From contig JAJCXY010000038.1 in assembly GCA_029263215.1 (NCBI GenBank), forward strand, positions 1-64,000: 64,000 nt of DNA, read 5' to 3'. Below, one piece after another: positions 59,568-64,000 of the stretch. Positions within the stretch are counted from its first letter, which is position 1. The number at the start of each line of letters is the position of its first letter. The notes beneath the pieces were generated by a model. That model saw only the letters and a program-made list of their open reading frames with translations, searched no databases and was not told where the DNA came from. The stretch comes from Acidimicrobiales bacterium (lineage in GTDB: Bacteria > Actinomycetota > Acidimicrobiia > Acidimicrobiales > Aldehydirespiratoraceae). Both the position numbers and the translations under genes were made by a program.

Positions 59568-60846
59568 CACCGTTGTCGTGGTGGGCGGCGGAGGCCGCGA
59601 ACACGCGCTCGCGTGGGCTCTCTCTCGCTCGTCTCGGGTAGCGCGGGTTCTCGTTGTTCCGGGAAATCCAGGGACCGCGGCCGAGCCCAAATGCACCAAC
59701 ATCGACCTGAGCGCCGACGACACCGACGGCATTGTCGAGTTGGCCCGCAGCGAAGCGGCGGGGCTCGTCGTCGTCGGCCCCGAGGGCCCCCTCGTCGACG
59801 GACTGGTCGATGCCCTGTCTCGGGTGGGCATTGCCGCGTTCGGGCCTTCTGCTGCGGCAGCCCGACTGGAGGGCTCCAAGGTGCACTGCAAGGAGTTCCT
59901 GCTCCAACACGGAATCGCCACCGGACACGCCGCCTCGTTCACCGACGCCGACGCGGCGCTGGCACACCTCGACGAGCTCGATTCCGTACCGGTGGTGAAG
60001 GCCAGTGGTCTCGCGGCAGGCAAGGGAGTGATCGTGGCCGACACCTTCGTCGAGGCGGCCGATGCAGTGCGCTCAATTCTCATCGATGGCCGTTTCGGTG
60101 CGGCCGGGGCGGAGGTGCTGCTCGAGGAGCGATTGTTCGGCGTTGAAGTGTCGATCCTCGCGTTCTGCGATGGAACCGACTTCAAGCTGATGCCGGCCGC
60201 TCAGGATCACAAGCGCCTATTGGCCGGCGACGAGGGACCCAACACCGGAGGAATGGGAGCATTTCACCCGTCCCCGGTAGCCGATTCGCAACTACTCGAT
60301 CAGATAGGCCGAGACGTGATCTCGCCCACTCTCGCCGCCCTCGCCGCTGAGGGTCGGCCCTACCGCGGGGTGCTCTACGCCGGGATGATGCTCACCGCCG
60401 ATGGCCCGAAGGTCATCGAGTACAACTGCCGGTTCGGCGACCCTGAGACCCAGGTGGTGCTGCCTCTTCTCGAATCGGATCTGCTCGATGTGCTCGAAGC
60501 GTGTGTGGAAGGTCGCCTGGCCGCGGAGTCGATCGAATGGGCCCCGCAGGCGGCGGTCACGGTGGTGGTGGCGTCGGCCGGCTATCCCGTCCATGGGTCC
60601 GATCCCGAGCCGATCGAGGGCCTCGATGACGCCATCGAGCAGGGCTGCAAGGTGTTTCATGCCGGCACCAAGACCATCGAGGGAGTAGTGCATGCGTCGG
60701 GAGGCCGAGTGTTCGCCGTCACCGCGGTAGCCCCCGAACTGGCCGCGGCCGCAGATGCCGCCCATGGTGGTGTGGCCGCCATCAGCTTTGCCGGTGCCCA
60801 CCACCGTCGCGATATCGCTCGAGCCACCGCCGAGGTCCCCTCATGA
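59551..60846 (+). CDS. purD: GAR synthetase
   Basis: VVVVGGGGREHALAWAL; VGPEGPLVDGLVDAL; GPNTGGMGAFHPSP; VIEYNCRFGDPETQVVLP. Confidence 0.96.
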   Translation: MSGATDTVVVVGGGGREHALAWALSRSSRVARVLVVPGNPGTAAEPKCTNIDLSADDTDGIVELARSEAAGLVVVGPEGPLVDGLVDALSRVGIAAFGPSAAAARLEGSKVHCKEFLLQHGIATGHAASFTDADAALAHLDELDSVPVVKASGLAAGKGVIVADTFVEAADAVRSILIDGRFGAAGAEVLLEERLFGVEVSILAFCDGTDFKLMPAAQDHKRLLAGDEGPNTGGMGAFHPSPVADSQLLDQIGRDVISPTLAALAAEGRPYRGVLYAGMMLTADGPKVIEYNCRFGDPETQVVLPLLESDLLDVLEACVEGRLAAESIEWAPQAAVTVVVASAGYPVHGSDPEPIEGLDDAIEQGCKVFHAGTKTIEGVVHASGGRVFAVTAVAPELAAAADAAHGGVAAISFAGAHHRRDIARATAEVPS

Positions 60847-61844
60847 CCAGATACGCCGACGCCGGCGTCGATATCAACGCGGGCAACCGCACCGTGAAGC
60901 TGTTGGCCGAAGCGGTGAAGTCGACCAACACGCCCTCGGTCCTGTCCGAGGTCGGTGCGTTCGGCGGCCTCTTCTCGGCCGATTCGTTGGGTCCCGGCAC
61001 CGTGCTCGTTGCTTCCACCGACGGTGTGGGCACCAAGGTCGAGCTGGCGGCGCGCCATGGTGGGTGGCAGGGAGTCGGTCACGACCTGGTCAACCATTGT
61101 GTTGACGACATCTTGGTACAGGGTGCTCGGCCTCTGTTCTTCCTCGACTACATCGCCACGGCCAAGCTTGTGCCCGAGATCGTGGCTGAGATAGTCATCG
61201 GTATGGCCGCCGCATGCCGAGCGGTCGGCTGCGCCCTCCTCGGCGGAGAAACCGCGGAGATGCCCGGCGTCTACACCGAAGGGTCGGTCGACATCGCGGG
61301 CACGATCGTCGGCTCTGTCCGGCGCGATGAGTTGTGGCCTCGCACCGAGGCGCTGAGCGCGGGCGACGTGCTAGTGGGGATGCCGAGTGTGAGCCCCCAC
61401 ACCAACGGCTACTCCCTGATCCGGCTCATGCTCGAGACCAACGATCCCACCGACGAGATGCTCGAGTGGCTCCTCACCCCTCACAAGTCGTATATCGCCG
61501 ACATTGATCGTCTCGTCACGGCCGGTGTCGAGCCGAAGGCCCTGGCACACATCACCGGCGGTGGGTTCCTGGAAAACGTTCCGCGCGTGCTTCCCCATCA
61601 CCTGGGCGCCCACTTCGAGCTTGGGTCGTGGACGATGCCCGACGGGTTCCGCCAACTCGTGGATTGGGGCGACATCGCCGACGCCGAAGCCTTCCGCACC
61701 TGGAACATGGGCATCGGGCTGGTTGTGGCCGTTGCTCCCAGCGACGCCGAGGAGGTCGCCCGGCTGGGATACCCGGTCGTGGGTACCCTCGAATCTGTTG
61801 CCCGAGGTGATGCACGCGTGGTGCTCGACGGGCAGTGGCGGTGA
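60843..61844 (+). CDS. purM: AIR synthetase (FGAM cyclo-ligase)
   Basis: YADAGVDINAGNRTVKLLAEAVKST; STDGVGTKVELAARHGGWQGVGHDLVNHCVDDILVQGARPLFFLDYIA; HITGGGFLENVPRVLP. Confidence 0.96.
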   Translation: MTRYADAGVDINAGNRTVKLLAEAVKSTNTPSVLSEVGAFGGLFSADSLGPGTVLVASTDGVGTKVELAARHGGWQGVGHDLVNHCVDDILVQGARPLFFLDYIATAKLVPEIVAEIVIGMAAACRAVGCALLGGETAEMPGVYTEGSVDIAGTIVGSVRRDELWPRTEALSAGDVLVGMPSVSPHTNGYSLIRLMLETNDPTDEMLEWLLTPHKSYIADIDRLVTAGVEPKALAHITGGGFLENVPRVLPHHLGAHFELGSWTMPDGFRQLVDWGDIADAEAFRTWNMGIGLVVAVAPSDAEEVARLGYPVVGTLESVARGDARVVLDGQWR

Positions 61845-62452
61845 CGGCCCGGCTGGTTGTGTTGGCTTCGGGTTCCGGATCCAATCTCCAAGCCGTGCTC
61901 GAAGCGTGCGATGACGGACGCATTGATGGATCTGTCGTGCTTGTCGTGATCAATCGTCGCACCGCCTACGCGGGGGTCAGGGCGCGCAGCGCAGGCGTTC
62001 CGGTTCAGTTCCGACCGTTGGGCCCGTATCGCGACACCATCGCCGATCAGCGCGCGGCACGAGAGGCCTACGATGCCGACCTGGCCGAACTCATGCGGGT
62101 AGCCAATCCTGATCTCGTACTTCAGTGCGGCTGGATGCACCTGTTCTCGAGTTCGTTCCTCCAACGAACTCCCGGCCGCGTCATCAACATTCATCCCGCC
62201 CTTCCCGGCGAATTCCCTGGAGCAACCGCGATCGACGATGCGTGGGCCGCTCACCTTGCCGGTCGGCTCGACCGCACCGGGGTGATGGTGCACCTCGTGC
62301 CCGATGAAGGCATCGACGACGGCCCCGTGCTCGCCACGAGCGAGGTACCGATCCTGGCCGACGACACGAGAGAAACGCTCGAGGAACGCATCCATGGGGT
62401 CGAGCACAATCTGCTGGTGGCGACGGTCGGCGACCTTCTGGAGGCTTCATGA
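61841..62452 (+). CDS. purN: GAR transformylase (formyltetrahydrofolate-dependent)
   Basis: LVVLASGSGSNLQAVLEAC; VINIHPALPGEFPGATAIDDAWAA (the usual LLPSFPG is LPGEFPG here); GTGA overlap with purM. Confidence 0.92.
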   Translation: MTARLVVLASGSGSNLQAVLEACDDGRIDGSVVLVVINRRTAYAGVRARSAGVPVQFRPLGPYRDTIADQRAAREAYDADLAELMRVANPDLVLQCGWMHLFSSSFLQRTPGRVINIHPALPGEFPGATAIDDAWAAHLAGRLDRTGVMVHLVPDEGIDDGPVLATSEVPILADDTRETLEERIHGVEHNLLVATVGDLLEAS

Positions 62453-63348
62453 CCCAGCCGAGCGCGCCCGCGGGGGTTCGTCTCTGGGTTGCCGGAGCCA
62501 GGCCCCGCACCCTGCCCGCGGCGATCGTGCCGGTGGCAGTGGGCGCCGGTGCTGCGGTGGGCCAGGGGGTCGACACCGCGTGGTGGAGGGCGGTGGCGGC
62601 CCTGATCGTCGCCCTGACGCTCCAGGTGGGTGTCAACTACGCCAACGACTACTCCGACGGCATCAGGGGCACCGATGGAGCCCGACGCGTCGGGCCTGTC
62701 CGCCTGGTGGGATCAGGTCTGGCGGCGCCCTCGTCGGTGAAGCGGGCCGCCACACTGGCTTTCCTGCTTGCCGGTGCAGTCGGAGCGATGCTCGCCTTGG
62801 TGGTGGGGCCAGAATTGTTCGTGGTGGGGGCTGCGTCGCTCTTGGCGGGCTGGACCTACACCGGTGGCCCCCGCCCTTACGGCTACCTGGGGTTGGGTGA
62901 GGTCTTCGTCTTCATCTTTTTCGGCCTGGTGGCGACGGTTGGCACGACCTATGTGCTGCTCGAGCAGGTCGACGCGGTGTCGCTCGCGTGCAGCGTGACG
63001 GTGGGGCTCTGGGCCACGGCGCTGCTGGTGGTCAACAACCTGCGAGACATCCCCGGCGACACCGAGGTGGGTAAGAACACCCTCGCGGTTCGGTTGGGCG
63101 ACAAGCGCACCCGCATCGTCTACGTGGTGATGCAAGAAGCCGCTTTGCTGGTGGCCATCATGGTCACCATCTTGTCTGGCCGGGCTGCGGCTGCCTCGGT
63201 GCTGAGCCTGCCGTTGGTGGTATCGGCGATCCGGTCGGTGGCCAAGGGTGCGAGCGGCGCCGACCTGATCCCCGTGCTCGGCATCACCGGACGCGTCCAA
63301 CTGATAGGCGGGTTGGCGATGGCGGCCGGGCTGGCCCTGACGGGCTGA
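62449..63348 (+). CDS. menA: 1,4-dihydroxy-2-naphthoate polyprenyltransferase
   Basis: WVAGARPRTLPAAIVPVAVG, VNYANDYSDGIRGTD, VNNLRDIPGDTEVGKNTLAVRLG. Confidence 0.92.
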   Translation: MTQPSAPAGVRLWVAGARPRTLPAAIVPVAVGAGAAVGQGVDTAWWRAVAALIVALTLQVGVNYANDYSDGIRGTDGARRVGPVRLVGSGLAAPSSVKRAATLAFLLAGAVGAMLALVVGPELFVVGAASLLAGWTYTGGPRPYGYLGLGEVFVFIFFGLVATVGTTYVLLEQVDAVSLACSVTVGLWATALLVVNNLRDIPGDTEVGKNTLAVRLGDKRTRIVYVVMQEAALLVAIMVTILSGRAAAASVLSLPLVVSAIRSVAKGASGADLIPVLGITGRVQLIGGLAMAAGLALTG

Positions 63349-63699
63349 TCAGAGGCTTTCGGTGAGCTCGATCTGATTGCCCGCCGGATCACAAAGGAAA
63401 GCCTGCCGACATACGCCCTCAATGGTGTTGAGTCGGTCGATTTCCACGCCTCTATCGGCGAGCATGACCAGGGCGGCATCGAGATCGTCGACAGCCAGTG
63501 AGAAGTGTTGACCGAGGGCGGGAGGCGACGGAAGTTCGAGGAGATGGAGCTGCTGCGGCCCCACCTGTAGCCACAGGCCGCCCACACTCAACTCAGGACG
63601 CTCGATCTCGGTGAGTTCCAGTGCATCGACGTAGAACCGGCGGCATGCCTCCAGATCGTCGACATTGACCGACACATGGTGCACGCCCTTGCTGATCAT
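63349..63699 (-). CDS. VOC/glyoxalase family protein
   Basis: KGVHHVSVNVDDLEACRRFYVDALELTEIERPEL; FLCDPAGNQIELTE. Confidence 0.9.
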   Translation of the reverse strand: MISKGVHHVSVNVDDLEACRRFYVDALELTEIERPELSVGGLWLQVGPQQLHLLELPSPPALGQHFSLAVDDLDAALVMLADRGVEIDRLNTIEGVCRQAFLCDPAGNQIELTESL

Positions 63700-63740
63700 G
63701 CGATGGGACTCTAGCCGGGGTGCTCAGGTACCGTGGGACC

Positions 63741-64000
63741 ATGATTACGGACTACGACGACGACGCCGACAAGGAGGACGCACCGGCGGGCAACGCACTT
63801 GCCGATGTTCCCGTGGTATCGGTGGACGTCCCCGAAGACATAGCCGACGTGTTGCGCTCCGATCCCGAACGGGTGCGCAGAGCGCTGCGAGCCCGGCGCC
63901 GGGAACGGGCGCTGAGGTCGTGGCAGGTCGAGTTGTTGAAGCTTCAGTCTCATCTCGAGCGCAACCAGCGAAGGATGATCGTGCTGTTCGAAGGCCGCGA
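63741..64000 (+). CDS. Polyphosphate kinase 2 (PPK2) family protein, N-terminal part (runs off window)
   Basis: Translation MITDYDDDADKEDAPAGNALADVPVVSVDVPEDIADVLRSDPERVRRALRARRRERALRSWQVELLKLQSHLERNQRRMIVLFEGR; LLKLQ..L......IVLFEGR typical of PPK2. Confidence 0.8.
   Translation, partial: MITDYDDDADKEDAPAGNALADVPVVSVDVPEDIADVLRSDPERVRRALRARRRERALRSWQVELLKLQSHLERNQRRMIVLFEGR

Noticed and set aside
58152-60185. 677-aa ORF on the minus strand
   Set aside because: Lies antisense to purF and purD, which have clear family motifs; long antisense ORFs are expected in high-GC DNA.

Overview
High-GC actinobacterial chromosomal window, probably Acidimicrobiia-like (lineage is an inference from gene content and order). 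No rRNA or tRNA genes, CRISPR arrays, IS elements or phage genes were recognised. Main blocks: (1) 1-12.2 kb housekeeping genes: response regulator, IMPase, polyprenol-phosphate mannosyltransferase, NUDIX-dinB, TgpA/DUF58/MoxR cluster, ROK kinase, HNH, lipoate ligase-like; (2) 12.3-30.6 kb division and cell-wall (dcw) cluster: mraZ-rsmH-ftsL-like-ftsI-murE-mraY-murD-ftsW-murG-murC-murB-ftsQ-ftsZ-pgeF-yggS-sepF-yggT-divIVA, with no murF or ftsA; (3) 30.7-45.5 kb: AKK-repeat DksA/TraR-like protein, RluD, Rrf2, phosphodiesterase, bacterial proteasome activator (Bpa), dnaE1, OB-fold/thiolase pair, hrpA; (4) 45.6-51.8 kb oligopeptide ABC transporter; (5) 51.8-62.5 kb purine operon purL(PurS-fused)-Q-C-E-K-F-D-M-N, then menA, a VOC protein and the start of a PPK2. 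The most interesting signals are non-coding and sit at the head of the dcw cluster: a ten-copy 10-bp-phased MraZ-box-like array overlapping a promoter-like sequence, a LexA/SOS-box-like palindrome just upstream, and a 25-bp inverted repeat in the mraZ-rsmH gap whose 3' arm contains the apparent Shine-Dalgarno and ATG of rsmH. All coordinates come from manual reading plus the supplied ORF track; start codons are often judgement calls.
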